From: Rhodococcus sp. 06-235-1A
GTDB lineage: Bacteria; Actinomycetota; Actinomycetes; Mycobacteriales; Mycobacteriaceae
Direction of reading: 5' to 3'
DNA: 64,000 bases
Assembly (NCBI RefSeq): GCF_002258785.1
Contig: NZ_NOYI01000011.1
Span: 176,073 to 240,072, forward strand
Below, in pieces: positions 1 through 9,230 of this stretch (the first letter of the stretch is position 1; each line of letters opens with the position of its first letter). The notes under the pieces were generated by a model. It worked only from the letters and a program-made list of their open reading frames with translations, was not told where the DNA came from and ran no database searches. A program made the translations under genes and the position numbers.

Positions 1-972
1 CGGGCGTGCCTTCCACAACTCGGCCGACCAATAGGGCCACGAGTGTATTCCCGAATTGAACCTGAACGTGGCATCGATACCGAGGGTCGTCATGCGAATC
101 CGATAAGCCATGGTCTGAGCAAACGACAAGAATTCCAAACCCATTCCTGTTGCTGTATTGAAATAGTCCACGGGTGTGCGAGGATGGTCGAATTGGCCGG
201 GCAGTCCGTTCCCTGTCGAAACATACATCGATAATCCTCGCATTTGTGAGGCTGACACGAATGGATCATTGCGTAACCACGCCTCGTCCCAAGGAAATCC
301 CCACATAGCATCAGAGTTGAACCCACCCGCATCGAGCATCGACACGCGGATTGCTTCGCGCATACCGATTGCAGACGTATTGAGGTAACCAGAAAGTGAA
401 CCAGCAAACCGAAACTGGTCGCGGTGGTATGCGGCCAAGGTCATTGCTGCGGTGCCACCCATAGAAGGTCCCATTATGCCGCTGATCGTGCGGTCCACTC
501 CGAAACGCGACAGATACGTCGGCAGTTCGCTCGTCAAAAACGTTTCCCACTTGTAAGTGCCCTGCTGGTTGTTGAAGTTACTTTTGTTGTACCAGTCGGA
601 ATAGAAACTCGACTGTCCACCGACCGGCATGACCAATGTCAGATTGTCCCGGGCGAACTGGTCCATTGCGTTGGTCTCGAAGCTCCACGCATTTCTGTCA
701 TTACGGGCTCGCAACCCATCGAGAAGGTACAGTGACGCTGTTCCGCCTCGTGAAGCCCATCGTACTTGCACCTTGATATCACCCATCGAGGATGGGACCC
801 ACAGTTCTTGGTATCCGCCAGCGTCGGTGTAACGGGCGAGGTTCGTTTCTTGATTTGCATACGCAGGCTGTGATCCGAAGCCTAATGCGAGCATCAATGC
901 CGTTCCGACGATTGTTATAGAGCGCCGCCAACTCGCAGATCTGGCTGCGAAAAAAGACCTAACGTTTGGCAT
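1..972 (-). CDS. Secreted mycolyltransferase, antigen 85 family (3' end cut by window edge)
   Basis: Alpha/beta-hydrolase-fold enzyme predicted to transfer mycolic acids onto trehalose or arabinogalactan outside the membrane. The ATG at 972 follows a GGGAGAA ribosome site. A signal peptide covers about residues 1-40 and ends in AYA|N. Family marks follow: an FYSDW segment, the nucleophile elbow GPSMGG (Ser about 170) and a C-terminal HSW (His about 310). The 324 residues in the window end at ...LWKARP, so only a short tail should be missing. The mycobacterial elbow is usually GLSM; the GPSMGG form is what I recall from Rhodococcus/Corynebacterium homologues. It implies a mycolate-containing host. 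Sure of the family, not of the acceptor. Confidence 0.88.
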   Translation of the reverse strand, partial: MPNVRSFFAARSASWRRSITIVGTALMLALGFGSQPAYANQETNLARYTDAGGYQELWVPSSMGDIKVQVRWASRGGTASLYLLDGLRARNDRNAWSFETNAMDQFARDNLTLVMPVGGQSSFYSDWYNKSNFNNQQGTYKWETFLTSELPTYLSRFGVDRTISGIMGPSMGGTAAMTLAAYHRDQFRFAGSLSGYLNTSAIGMREAIRVSMLDAGGFNSDAMWGFPWDEAWLRNDPFVSASQMRGLSMYVSTGNGLPGQFDHPRTPVDYFNTATGMGLEFLSFAQTMAYRIRMTTLGIDATFRFNSGIHSWPYWSAELWKARP

Positions 973-1377
973 ATTGGTATTCTCCCATCGCGACAATTAA
1001 GACAGGCTCGGATTCACCCACTCACTTATCGTGTTCGGCCGCGGTCTGTTAACGGTTATTTCAGTGATGCACATCCCAATTCGGGCAGTGCCGTGAACGC
1101 GAGTCGATTGGTCAAGTTTAACCAGATTGCGTTTTGTTATTCGATTTCTTTAGGACACCGCACAGGGTCGATAAACCGACATGTGGACGCATGCAATGCT
1201 GTGGCAACTCCGCGCACACATGACTTGATGCCTCAGTGCAAGCACGGGCACCGGCGCTGACGGTGCCCGTGCTCGGTTCACGAACGCACGCGTTGGATAA
1301 TCGCCGCGTCGCGCCGTGCTGTCGGTATACACCCGATTCGGATATTACCGTTCCGTCGTAGAGCTGAGGAAGAGTTG
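973..1377. other. Intergenic region with no gene seen
   Basis: 405 bases between the mycolyltransferase start and the end of the next minus-strand gene. Base composition is lower in GC than the flanking genes. No frame has a start with a ribosome site and a recognisable product, and I see no RNA gene. Confidence 0.5.
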
Positions 1378-1947
1378 TCACATGGAAGGAATTTCCTTGC
1401 GACCGGGAACGAAACCAACGTTCATCGTGCCGATATCACCACGATAAACACGATCTGGGCCCTGCAGAAGAAACGGCCGTGGTAGGTGACGCTGACGATC
1501 GGTGATGCCGCAGGTTCCTATGCCGAGGTAGAAGCCTTCACGGATTCGACGAATCTCGTCGACCATGTTGATCCGGCCACAGATCGAGTTGAAGGCCCGA
1601 TAGATCAACGTGTACGCAGGCTTCTGATCATAGCGAGACGGTGCCATCTGTGTCAGCATCGGATTTCGCTGTACGATTTGGTTCGACCGACGAAAAGTAT
1701 TGTATCCGCGACCTGTTGCGCGGTCCACGGGTCGGAATGCCTTAGCTTGCCACGGGGCCAGTGGGTTTCCCACCGAAACGGCACCCAGCGCAGAAGCGAA
1801 TACGTTCGGTTGTGCAAGTAGCGTCGCCGGGTACTCGCCGTTCATTTCTTCGATGGTGGGACTTCCCAGAGTGGCGAACAACACGAGTAGTTGCTCGGTG
1901 CTGCTCTGCTTCAAAGCGTCGACCGATATAGCACTGTTCATAGCCAT
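1378..1947 (-). CDS. Conserved hypothetical protein of about 189 residues
   Basis: No function recognised. The protein has a conserved-looking core: EEMNGEYPA near residue 35, GRGYNTFRR near 80, APSRYDQKPAYTLIYRAF near 103-120, and a C-terminal GFYLGIGTCG followed by PFLLQGP. I recall this pattern from uncharacterised actinobacterial proteins of similar length. There is no signal peptide or membrane segment. Starts at 1947 or 1941 are both possible and neither has a strong ribosome site. The gene lies between the mycolyltransferase and the secreted GH1 enzyme on the same strand, which may or may not mean a shared role. Confidence 0.6.
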   Translation of the reverse strand: MAMNSAISVDALKQSSTEQLLVLFATLGSPTIEEMNGEYPATLLAQPNVFASALGAVSVGNPLAPWQAKAFRPVDRATGRGYNTFRRSNQIVQRNPMLTQMAPSRYDQKPAYTLIYRAFNSICGRINMVDEIRRIREGFYLGIGTCGITDRQRHLPRPFLLQGPDRVYRGDIGTMNVGFVPGRKEIPSM

Positions 1948-2121
1948 CCCCGATGTTGGTCCGGCAATCGAATCGATACCGGTGAAGTCGTACGTTACGC
2001 GGTATAGGTTGCGGAAATATCCATGATGAATGGCCAGTGGACGATCATGTGACGCTGGATGGTCGGCCCCCCGGGGCTGTGCGGTGGGCGGAGCGGATCG
2101 GATGGACGTCGATCGGTGCAG

Positions 2122-3474
2122 TCAGCGACCGGGGACCGAAACAGGTTCGGTGCAACTGGGCAAAGGGTCCACCAGTGAGCACTGCGCGGGCGCTCTCGTG
2201 GGGCGGTAGTCAGCTCCGACGCCGTTGTTCGCGATCACCTCTCGATAGGCGGGGACTGCAGCCGTCGGACGCCGCGAGAGGGTGGGGTCGGACTGGACGT
2301 CGACCGCGTACAGGCCCATTCGAGGTGTGTAACTGCCCCACTCGTAGTTGTCCGTCAAACTCCAGTAGTTGTAACCGACGACATTCATACCGTCCATTTT
2401 GGCTCGTTGCACCCAGTACACGCTGTCGCGCAGCGCGTCGTCGGATCGATACCCGTCGGGCCGCGAACCACCTTCTGTGTACAAGCCTGTCTCGACGATG
2501 AACAGCGGCAGGTTGGGAAACTTTTTCGAGTAGTGGCGTAGGGCGTAGTAGACGCCCTCCGGCTCGGTCGGCGCGTTCCACATCTCGGCCGTCAGCAGCG
2601 GCTCGACAAGGTTCGGATTCTGCACGGACAGACCGACATAATAATCGATTCCCACGAAATCAAGCTTATCTGCCACCTTATCGATGAATTGAGTGTCGAG
2701 CGCAGCGTTGATTCCGGGAATGTATGCGACATTACTCGAGACCATAGCGCCCGGCTGCGCGAGGTGGATGTGATCGTAAATTGCATTGTGCGCTTGCGAC
2801 AGTCGATCGAACATCATCGGAATGTCAGCCACTCCGATGCCCCCGAACCGAGCTTCTTGAACGGTGTACGAGGTGGGTTCGTTGATGGTTATCCATATCG
2901 GGTTGTACGGCGCGAAGCGGTCGACGACCTTGGTTGCGTTTGCGAGCCAGTCGGCGACCATGCTCGGGTTCTTCCAGCCGCCACGGTCGACCTCCCATCC
3001 GGGGTATACCCAGTGATCGAGCGTAATCATTGGTTGCATGCCAGCATCGACGATGGTCTGGACAACGCTGTCGTAGAATGCGAGCCCAGATTCATCCCAT
3101 GACTCTGGCGTCGGTTGCACACGGGACCACTCGACGCTTATCCGGTACACCTTGGTGCCGAGACCTGCGGCCAACTGAATGTCTTCCCGGTACCGGTTGA
3201 AGAAATCGACCGTGTCGCCAATGGGTTCTTCCGTCAACCCTCGATCGACGTACCGTGTCCAGTTGCTGTCGCGCGCCGTGCCCTCGGATTGAAATCCTGA
3301 CGACGCCGTGCCCCACATGAAATCCGGTCCGAATTCTGATGCGGACGATACCTGCTCGGGCGCTTCGGCCTGCGCGGGCGCTACGACCAGGAACGCCGCT
3401 GCTGCGGCAACGACAGGTACGAGGAGACGAGTCAATCGCCGGCGGTAACCGCCCGGGTGAAACGTTGGGTGCAT
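2122..3474 (-). CDS. Secreted glycoside hydrolase family 1 (beta-glycosidase)
   Basis: Retaining beta-glycosidase predicted to act outside the membrane. An Arg-rich N-terminus and a hydrophobic stretch ending in APAQA form a signal peptide (about residues 1-36). The GH1 barrel starts at FGPDFMWGTASSGFQSEG, the usual entry motif. The acid/base is E199 in the INEPTS segment and the nucleophile is E328 in IVETG; YWSLTDNYEW near the C-terminus is the GH1 aglycone-site signature. At 450 residues it has normal family length. A ribosome site AAGGAA precedes the ATG. Substrate is unknown; secreted GH1 enzymes are less common than cytoplasmic ones. Confidence 0.9.
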   Translation of the reverse strand: MHPTFHPGGYRRRLTRLLVPVVAAAAAFLVVAPAQAEAPEQVSSASEFGPDFMWGTASSGFQSEGTARDSNWTRYVDRGLTEEPIGDTVDFFNRYREDIQLAAGLGTKVYRISVEWSRVQPTPESWDESGLAFYDSVVQTIVDAGMQPMITLDHWVYPGWEVDRGGWKNPSMVADWLANATKVVDRFAPYNPIWITINEPTSYTVQEARFGGIGVADIPMMFDRLSQAHNAIYDHIHLAQPGAMVSSNVAYIPGINAALDTQFIDKVADKLDFVGIDYYVGLSVQNPNLVEPLLTAEMWNAPTEPEGVYYALRHYSKKFPNLPLFIVETGLYTEGGSRPDGYRSDDALRDSVYWVQRAKMDGMNVVGYNYWSLTDNYEWGSYTPRMGLYAVDVQSDPTLSRRPTAAVPAYREVIANNGVGADYRPTRAPAQCSLVDPLPSCTEPVSVPGR

Positions 3475-4259
3475 TGCGCTGATTCCTTGGTGAAAGTGGG
3501 TCGTTGGCGAGCATGGTGAGCAGCCTTGGGGTGACGGTATGACACACCCTATACGTTGTAGGTGACGGAATGTAAGTCCTGTGGTCTACTATTCCATGTG
3601 GCTATCGCATCGCGCTCACTGCTTCCTCGTCTGCCGGCAACACGCCGAATACGGGGGACGAGATCACGCAATGTCGGTGCCGATCGCTGCAGTACGAGGT
3701 CGAAATCCGTGACTGGTGTCGGGCGCGGCAGGAGTGCCGTTCCGACCAACTCGGAGTCCTGAGCGCTCCTGCTGACTCTGTCGGGGGCAGCAGGGGTGTG
3801 GATTGTGGATTTCCTTGGGCGTTCGAGGGCGGGGGCGCTCGGTTGTCGACAGCGGTGAACAGTAGATTTCGCACTTGGTTCGGCAGAGAATGATGTCACA
3901 TCCAATTTGCTCCACAACGGAGCATTTACATCGAACGGCGGATGGAAGTCGCATCGACGTCGCGGGAGGGAGGCGAGCGACGTTTTCAGGCATAGCCGTC
4001 CGTATGTGGGCAGTAAGCACAACATCTGCTGGCGGCTGTCGGCGATGGATCAAGCAGTTCGACGAAAAACATGCTGCAGCCTCGTTTCAAGGCCGCCGCA
4101 TAGAGGTGGCACTTCCAACTGCTACACGACTCATGTCGTAGGACAGAGCATGTGTTTCCGACGGTGGCCGCCGTCGCACGGTGCTTACTTTCGCCGGTAT
4201 CGAGCCTTGATCCTTAGTTGCGTTGGATGGCTGAGTACTCGTAGATCGGTGTCCGGCGG
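3475..4259. other. Long intergenic stretch, probably degraded
   Basis: 785 bases. All six frames hold only short frames without ribosome sites or recognisable motifs. A minus-strand stretch around 3590-3720 reads like protein (DFDLVLQRSAPTLRDL) but ends within 60 residues, so it may be a remnant of an unidentified gene. No RNA gene or clear repeat is seen. Confidence 0.4.
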
Positions 4260-4736
4260 CTATTTCGGGCCGGGTGCGAACCGTGCTTCGAGCTCACGCA
4301 GAGTGTTTTCGATCGCGGCGGCATTGAGGGTGGGCCATCGAAACAGCTTCAGCATGAGAGGCAACTTTGCGTCACCGTAGTCCCACGTTTCGGTGACGCG
4401 GGTAATGGTGGGTGTCACCGGCTCGAACTCCCACCGCCAACGCTGGCCGAGGCTGTGTTGCCACTCGATGGTCTGGTTGGTCTCGAACTCGGTCACTGTC
4501 AAGGTGCTGGTGTAATTGTTGCGGTACTTGCGCATCCCGACCCTGAATACCGCGTCCGTGCTGAGGCGGTGGGGGCCGGATACCGGAGTATCGCGAACAG
4601 TTCCCGACCCGTCCAGTTCGGGGCGACGGTGCGGATCGGCAACGAGGTCGAAGATCTGGTGCGCCGGTGCCGCGATCGTCGCCTGCCGCGATACCGCGGT
4701 GCCGCCGGCATCGACGACAGTGATCGAGGTGTTCAT
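4260..4736 (-). CDS. SRPBCC-type (START/Bet v1-like) lipid-binding protein
   Basis: About 158 residues starting at MNTSITVVDAGG. The pattern RQATIAAPAHQIFDLVADP, then WQHSLGQRWRWEFEP and ITRVTETWDYG, is typical of polyketide-cyclase/dehydratase-like SRPBCC proteins that bind hydrophobic ligands. It is in the same reading frame as the preceding SDR remnant with no stop between them, so the SDR stop may have been lost, or the two are read as one chain. The ribosome site before the ATG at 4736 is weak. Ligand unknown. Confidence 0.65.
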   Translation of the reverse strand: MNTSITVVDAGGTAVSRQATIAAPAHQIFDLVADPHRRPELDGSGTVRDTPVSGPHRLSTDAVFRVGMRKYRNNYTSTLTVTEFETNQTIEWQHSLGQRWRWEFEPVTPTITRVTETWDYGDAKLPLMLKLFRWPTLNAAAIENTLRELEARFAPGPK

Positions 4737-5568
4737 GTGTGCCGCCCCGCTTTCGCCGGCGGCAATGGCCACGGGTGCCCATTCCTTCGACTGCTCGAGT
4801 CGCGCGCTGTAGACGTGCGGGACGTAGTCGACACCGAGTCGGCCCAGAAATGCCCGCAAGGGCGGGTCGTCGCTGTCGACGATGCTCAGTAGCGCCTCGC
4901 CGACTCCGTCGGGTGTCGCGCTGACGGTGTTCCCGCCTTGCTCCTGCTGCTGTGCGCGCATGTCGTCGTAGGCGGGTATCGGGTCTGCATATACAGCCGA
5001 CGAGCTACCGACTTCGGTGGAGAAAGATCCGGGCTCGAGCAATGTCACTTTGATCCCGAAACCTGCAACCTCCTGAGACAACGCATCACTGAACCCCTCC
5101 ACTGCCCATTTGCTGGCGTTGTATGCCCCGTAGTCGGCGAAAGGCAAGTACCCCACCCACCGATGAGACTTGAATGATGTGGCCGGACCGTTGCTCTCGC
5201 ATGATGGGCACAACGTGCTGGGTTACGTGCGCGACGCCGAAGAAATTGGTCTAGAGTTGATCGCGCAGTTGTTGTTGACTGGTTTCTTCGACAGCGCCGT
5301 TGAACCCGTACCCCGCGTTGTTCACGACGACGTCGATCCGCCCGAACCTCTTGTGCACGTCCGCTATCGCCGCGCCCACGGCAGTACGGTCGGTGACGCC
5401 GAGTTCGATCGGATGTACCAGATCGCCGTAGGTCTCGATGAGGTCGGCGAGCGAAGCGACGTTTCGCGCGGTAGCTGCGACTTGGTCCCCTCGCTCCGAA
5501 GCAGTCTGGACAAATTGTCTACCGAAGCCTTTCGACTTTCCCGCGGTGCGCGCCGAACTGATCGACAT
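4737..5568 (-). pseudogene. Short-chain dehydrogenase/reductase, broken by a stop and a frameshift
   Basis: Classical NAD(P)-dependent SDR. The first part (5568-5254) has GKSKGFGRQF, a cofactor GxxxGxG site, and RIDVVVNNAGYG. An in-frame TAG lies at 5253-5251, where related enzymes read QLDTNFFG. Translation past it gives TNFFGVAHVTQHVVPIMREQ, then an extra T in a TTT run near 5150 shifts frame. The second part resumes FADYGAYNASKWAVEGF with the YxxxK active site. The region before GKSKGFG lacks the usual leading beta strand, so the 5' end is also trimmed, at the junction with the TetR gene. I consider it non-functional. Confidence 0.8.
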
Positions 5569-6109
5569 AGGTATCGATTTGTTTTCGAAACAGGGCTACC
5601 AGCAGACGAAGGTCGAAGAGATTGCCGTCGCGGCGGGAATGTCCGAGCGTTCGTTCTTTCGCTATTTCTCATCCAAGGACGACCTGGTGATGGGTAAGTT
5701 CGAGGACATGGACGATCGCATGGCGGAGCTTTTCGCGGCACTGCCCGACAGCGAACCGATCTGGGTCTCGCTCGAACATGTGCTTCGTGACATCGCCGTC
5801 GGAGGTGGGCAGGGAGCCCACGATTCCGCTGACCTCGCAATCGATCGGATCGTGCGGAGCACCCCGAGTTTGACGGCTCGATACCTGGACAAGATGTCTC
5901 AGATGCAGCGTCCATTGATCGCCGCTGTTCGTGCGCGACTCGATTCGTCTCCAGGAGATCCCCGCCCTGCTGCCATCGTGGGGGCCGCGTTCGCCTGCGG
6001 CATGGCTGCACAACAGGTGTGGATCGAAACCGACTACGCCGACACCTTTGAACACGTCTTGGCGCAATCGATGGCCGCAGTAGGACCTAGCTCCCACCTC
6101 GTACCGTGA
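5546..6109 (+). CDS. TetR-family regulator, probably 5'-trimmed
   Basis: About 187 residues from an in-frame GTG at 5546. The N-terminal HTH is intact: AELIDIGIDLFSKQGYQQTK, VEEIAVAAGMS, RSFFRYFSSKDDL. The rest matches a TetR ligand-binding domain. The first 10-20 residues usual in the family are absent, and TetR homology begins at the point where the opposite-strand SDR homology begins, so both genes have lost their 5' ends and their shared promoter region. Longer in-frame starts upstream only read the antisense of the SDR. Whether it is expressed is unclear; it probably once controlled the SDR. Confidence 0.65.
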   Translation: MRAELIDIGIDLFSKQGYQQTKVEEIAVAAGMSERSFFRYFSSKDDLVMGKFEDMDDRMAELFAALPDSEPIWVSLEHVLRDIAVGGGQGAHDSADLAIDRIVRSTPSLTARYLDKMSQMQRPLIAAVRARLDSSPGDPRPAAIVGAAFACGMAAQQVWIETDYADTFEHVLAQSMAAVGPSSHLVP

Positions 6110-6950
6110 TCGGCAGTGCTCGATTTCAACTGAGGTGCGGCCGATGAGGTGGAGGCGGGGCCCCTCGACTCGCCTAATGGCTTTAACGAGTGATGTCCCT
6201 TGTGAGCAGCGACCCCAACTGCGCCTGGGAGCTTGCCGAGGGACATCACGACCCGACGACGAACGCCAGGGTGAGCGAGAAGGTTGGCAGTTGCTCGCCA
6301 ATGCGATTCCAGCACGGTCGATGTCGGTGCCGGATCTCGTGCGACCGCGCGGTGACGTCGGCGCTGCGCCTTCGAGAACCATGCGGCTCGACGGGAAATC
6401 CGTTGCTGCACAGAGGGACCCCGAGAACCGTGCACGTCGCCGGTAGCCGACCGGCTTCATCGATACCGCCCGGGATCGCGATCGGGGGATACCGGCCGTG
6501 ACCGTGGTGTGGTTCGGCCGCGGCGTCGGCGGCCTGGGAACCGCGTCGAGGTCGAGAGTGGCTCGACTTCCGCTCGCATGACGCGATTGCATGTCGGTGA
6601 TGAGCTCGACAGCAAAGGCGGGAATGGACCGGCAGCTCGAAAGAATCTGACTGCCGACCAGAAATCTGGACGCCTGGCGTCACCCGGATCGCTTTTTGCT
6701 GACATGTCAGCTATATTGCCGACAGGCCTGTAAGGCGTGTACGTCGACGATCGGAAGAACACTGACGACAGGGGTATCACTGCCAATGCCGCGATGATGA
6801 ATAACCCCGGAATCACCACCAACCGAACCCTTTTCGGTTCGGTTGGCATCTGCACCGAGCCGTGGATGCGGATAACGATGGAGACGGAGCACGTGAGTGC
6901 GCCGGATCGAAGTTCGAAAAGTCCACAACTCATCGAGGAGCAACAAAACC
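6110..6950. other. Long region without a supported gene
   Basis: 841 bases between the TetR gene and the second SDR. A minus-strand frame starting at 6848 begins MPTEPKRVRLVVIPGLF and reads a convincing hydrophobic segment, but then runs into low-quality Arg/Ser-rich sequence. It could be the remnant of a small membrane protein. The 14-base palindrome at 6698-6711 is the only clear structure. No RNA gene seen. Confidence 0.4.
6698..6711. promoter_or_regulatory. 14-base perfect palindrome, operator-like
   Basis: GCTGACATGTCAGC is perfectly self-complementary, followed directly by the AT-rich TATATTG. Its size and symmetry are those of a TetR-type operator. It lies about 590 bases after the TetR gene and 240 bases before the SDR pseudogene at 6951, so the regulated gene is unclear. 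Confidence 0.4.
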
Positions 6951-7829
6951 ATGCAAGCACGTAAAAAGTCACTGATCACAGCTGGCACCGGTGGATCGGA
7001 CTCGAAACAGCACTCGGCCTTGCCCGTGTAGGGCATGCGGTGACGGTGGTCGGCCGAGACGCTGGTCGCGGCGAGGCAGCCGTGACACGGATCAGGTCCG
7101 AGGTGCCCGGAGCAGAGGTCCGATTTGCCCAGGCCGACATGTCCTCGATCAACGACGTCCCAGCGTTGGGAGCCAGTATCGCCGCGGAGGGTCCGTTGGA
7201 TGTGCTGGTCAACAACGTCGGCGGAATGTACGTGGACCGTTTGGAGACAAAGGACGGCATCGAACGGAGCCTGATGCTGAACCACATTGCGCCGATGATC
7301 CTGACCGACGCACTGATAGGGGTGCTCACCCGAGCGGCCCCGAGCCGGATCGTGAACATCACTTCAGCGGCTATCAGCGCATCGTCGATGGACTTCGCCG
7401 ATATCGATGCTGTGGGCCCGTACTACGGAATGGCCGTCACCGGCAGAGCGAAAGCGATGCATCTGGTGCACACCAACGATCTGGCTGAAAAATTGAAAGT
7501 CAACGGCATCTCGGTGATCGCTGCCGATCCCGGAGGTGCGGCGACATCGAATGCTGCGGAGATGGAGGTCGAGATGCTTCCACCTCCGTTCCGGCCGTAC
7601 TGGGACGTGATTTCGGCGGGCGTACAGGGTTCGGTGGCGGACGCCGCACAGTCGGTCGTATTTGCTGCGACCAACCCATCCCTCGATGGTAGAACAGGTG
7701 GTCGAGGTCGGTTCGGATTGCACCGTCGGAATGGCACTGGCCTCTCAGATCGATTCCGATTCGACTGCGGCAGCGAGGAGGCTGGCCGAACGCCTGCGTG
7801 CACTCTGGGTGGACACCGCAGGCCACTGA
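6951..7829 (+). pseudogene. Short-chain dehydrogenase/reductase with two compensating frameshifts
   Basis: The ATG at 6951 follows GAGGAG ten bases upstream. Translation reads MQARKKSLITAGTGG and should continue IGLETALGLARVGHAVTVVG, but one A is missing near 6995, so the cofactor-binding segment continues in another frame. The middle, from 7040, is a good SDR: LDVLVNNVGGMYVD, SRIVNITSAA and PYYGMAVTGRAK. A second shift near 7695 returns to the first frame, which ends VEVGSDCTVGMALASQ ... ALWVDTAGH at 7829. The two shifts cancel, so the region between them is mis-framed relative to both ends. The catalytic Tyr is present but the Rossmann start is lost. Confidence 0.8.
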
Positions 7830-7884
7830 CCATCGGGCTTCAGCATGAGGTGCCAGTCGTTCAGAGATCGGCCGCGTCATGTCA

Positions 7885-8948
7885 CTAGTGGTCCGCGTTT
7901 GAAGTTGTTGGGCGGTTGGCCTTCTTCAAGATCTGCTCCGCAGTTTTGGTCCAGACGAATGGCTGAGCGCGTGGGTTCCAGCCGTTGATGAACGCACGAA
8001 TCTTGGCGGTGAGATCACGGACGTTGCGGAAGGTTCCGCGATGGATCGCTTGTCGTTCGATGATCCCGAACCAGACCTCCACCAGATTCATCCACGACGC
8101 CGAAGTGGGCGTGAAATGCACTGTGATGCGCGGATTGTCGGCTAGCCACTCTCGTACCTCCTGCTTCTTGTGCGTGGCGTAGTTGTCCATCACCAAGTGA
8201 AGCTCCTGACCCGGGTAAGCCCGCGCGACGTGTTTGAGGAACACCAGAAATTCTTGATGACGGTGACGCGGTTTGCAGATTCCGGTGACCTTGCCGGTCG
8301 CCACCTCAAGTGCCGCGAACAGTGTCGTCGTGCTGTTGCGGACGTAGTCGTGGGTCTGTCGCTCGGGTATCCCGATCTGCATCGGCAACGTCGGTGCGGT
8401 GCGGTCCAACGCCTGAATCTGCGACTTCTCATTCACGCACAACACGATCGCGTTCTCGGGCGGTTCGAGATAGAGGCCGACGATGTCGGTGACTTTCGCG
8501 ACCAACTCCGGATCGGTCGAGAACTTGAATGTCTCACTGCGCCATGGCTGAACGCCGTGCTCCCGCCACACCCGCGCGACGGTAGCGTGCCCGATCTTCA
8601 AATGATCGGCGAGCAATCTCGAACTCCATGCGTGACGCCGTACTTCGCCGGTGGCGGCGTCAACGTCACCGAGATCAAATTCTCGCGGTCGAGGGTGCGA
8701 AGCCGACCCGAGCGCTCTTCATCGAACAGTCTGTCGACCCCGAACTGCTCGTACCGCGCGCGCCAATTGATCACCGTCTGACGCGAAATCGAGAACCGCC
8801 GCGCGATCTCCGCATGTGCCACGCCATCGGCGGCCAGCAGAACGATCCTCGCGCGCTGGACCAACCCGGCCTTCGCCGTCGTCGATCGCACCCACTTCTC
8901 GAGCTGGGCACGGTCGGGATCGGCAATCAACAACGGTGCGGCGCGCAT
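7885..8948 (-). pseudogene. IS630 transposase, frameshifted
   Basis: The N-terminal part (8948-8598) is a helix-turn-helix domain: AHAEIARRFSISRQTVINW. It goes out of frame at ...AKYGVTHG. Inserting one T near 8628 restores THWSSRLLADHLKIG and joins it to the DDE domain (8616-7885). That domain has a second catalytic Asp in LVMDNYATHK and the Glu in SWMNLVEVWFG. The first catalytic position reads CVNEKSQ where many family members have DEKSQ. There is no clear slippery run at the shift, so I prefer a deletion to programmed frameshifting. It is probably inactive. Confidence 0.75.
7888..7914. repeat. Terminal inverted repeat, left end of the IS630 element
   Basis: Begins GTGGTCCGCG and contains TGAAGT and GTTGGGCG. 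It pairs with 8971-8997 read in reverse complement (GTGCGGCGCG ... TGAAGT ... GTTGGGCG) at 21 of 27 positions. Confidence 0.75.
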
Positions 8949-8970
8949 TAGTAATTCAACCAAATACGAT

Positions 8971-8997
8971 CGCCCAACTACTTCAGGCGCGCCGCAC
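8971..8997. repeat. Terminal inverted repeat, right end of the IS630 element
   Basis: Counterpart of the left repeat at 7888-7914. The TA target dinucleotide follows at 8998-8999. Confidence 0.75.
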
Positions 8998-9230
8998 TAG
9001 AGTCTCCGGATGCTGCGTCGGCCATGCCGGAGGTCAGTCCTTGTTTCCGGTTACACGTCCACGGCCTGCGTCACACCGGCATCACTCTCGTATCGCAGAA
9101 CGCTGCAACCACGGCCCGAGTCCATCCGTCTCACAGACGTTATTCTGCCCCGTGTTGGTGATGCGGTATCAGCACACATTTGACCCACGTGGCATGGAGT
9201 TGGTCGATTAGGGCCCGTAGCGAGCTGAAG

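Larger units (their letters stand above)
7888..8997 (-). mobile_element. IS630-family insertion sequence (about 1.1 kb)
   Basis: A 1110-base element bounded by TA dinucleotides at 7886-7887 and 8998-8999, as expected for IS630/Tc1-type insertion at TA. Its ends are imperfect inverted repeats, matching at 21 of the first 27 positions. It carries one transposase gene in two frames on the minus strand, and sits between the degraded SDR and the TetR/MMPL pair. Confidence 0.82.

Noticed and set aside
5438..5545. Longer TetR start at ATG 5438
   Set aside because: The extra 36 residues are the antisense of the SDR coding sequence and match no TetR N-terminus.
8598..8640. Programmed frameshift in the IS630 transposase
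   Set aside because: No slippery A or T run at the shift; one missing T restores the conserved THWSSRLLADH, so a deletion is simpler.
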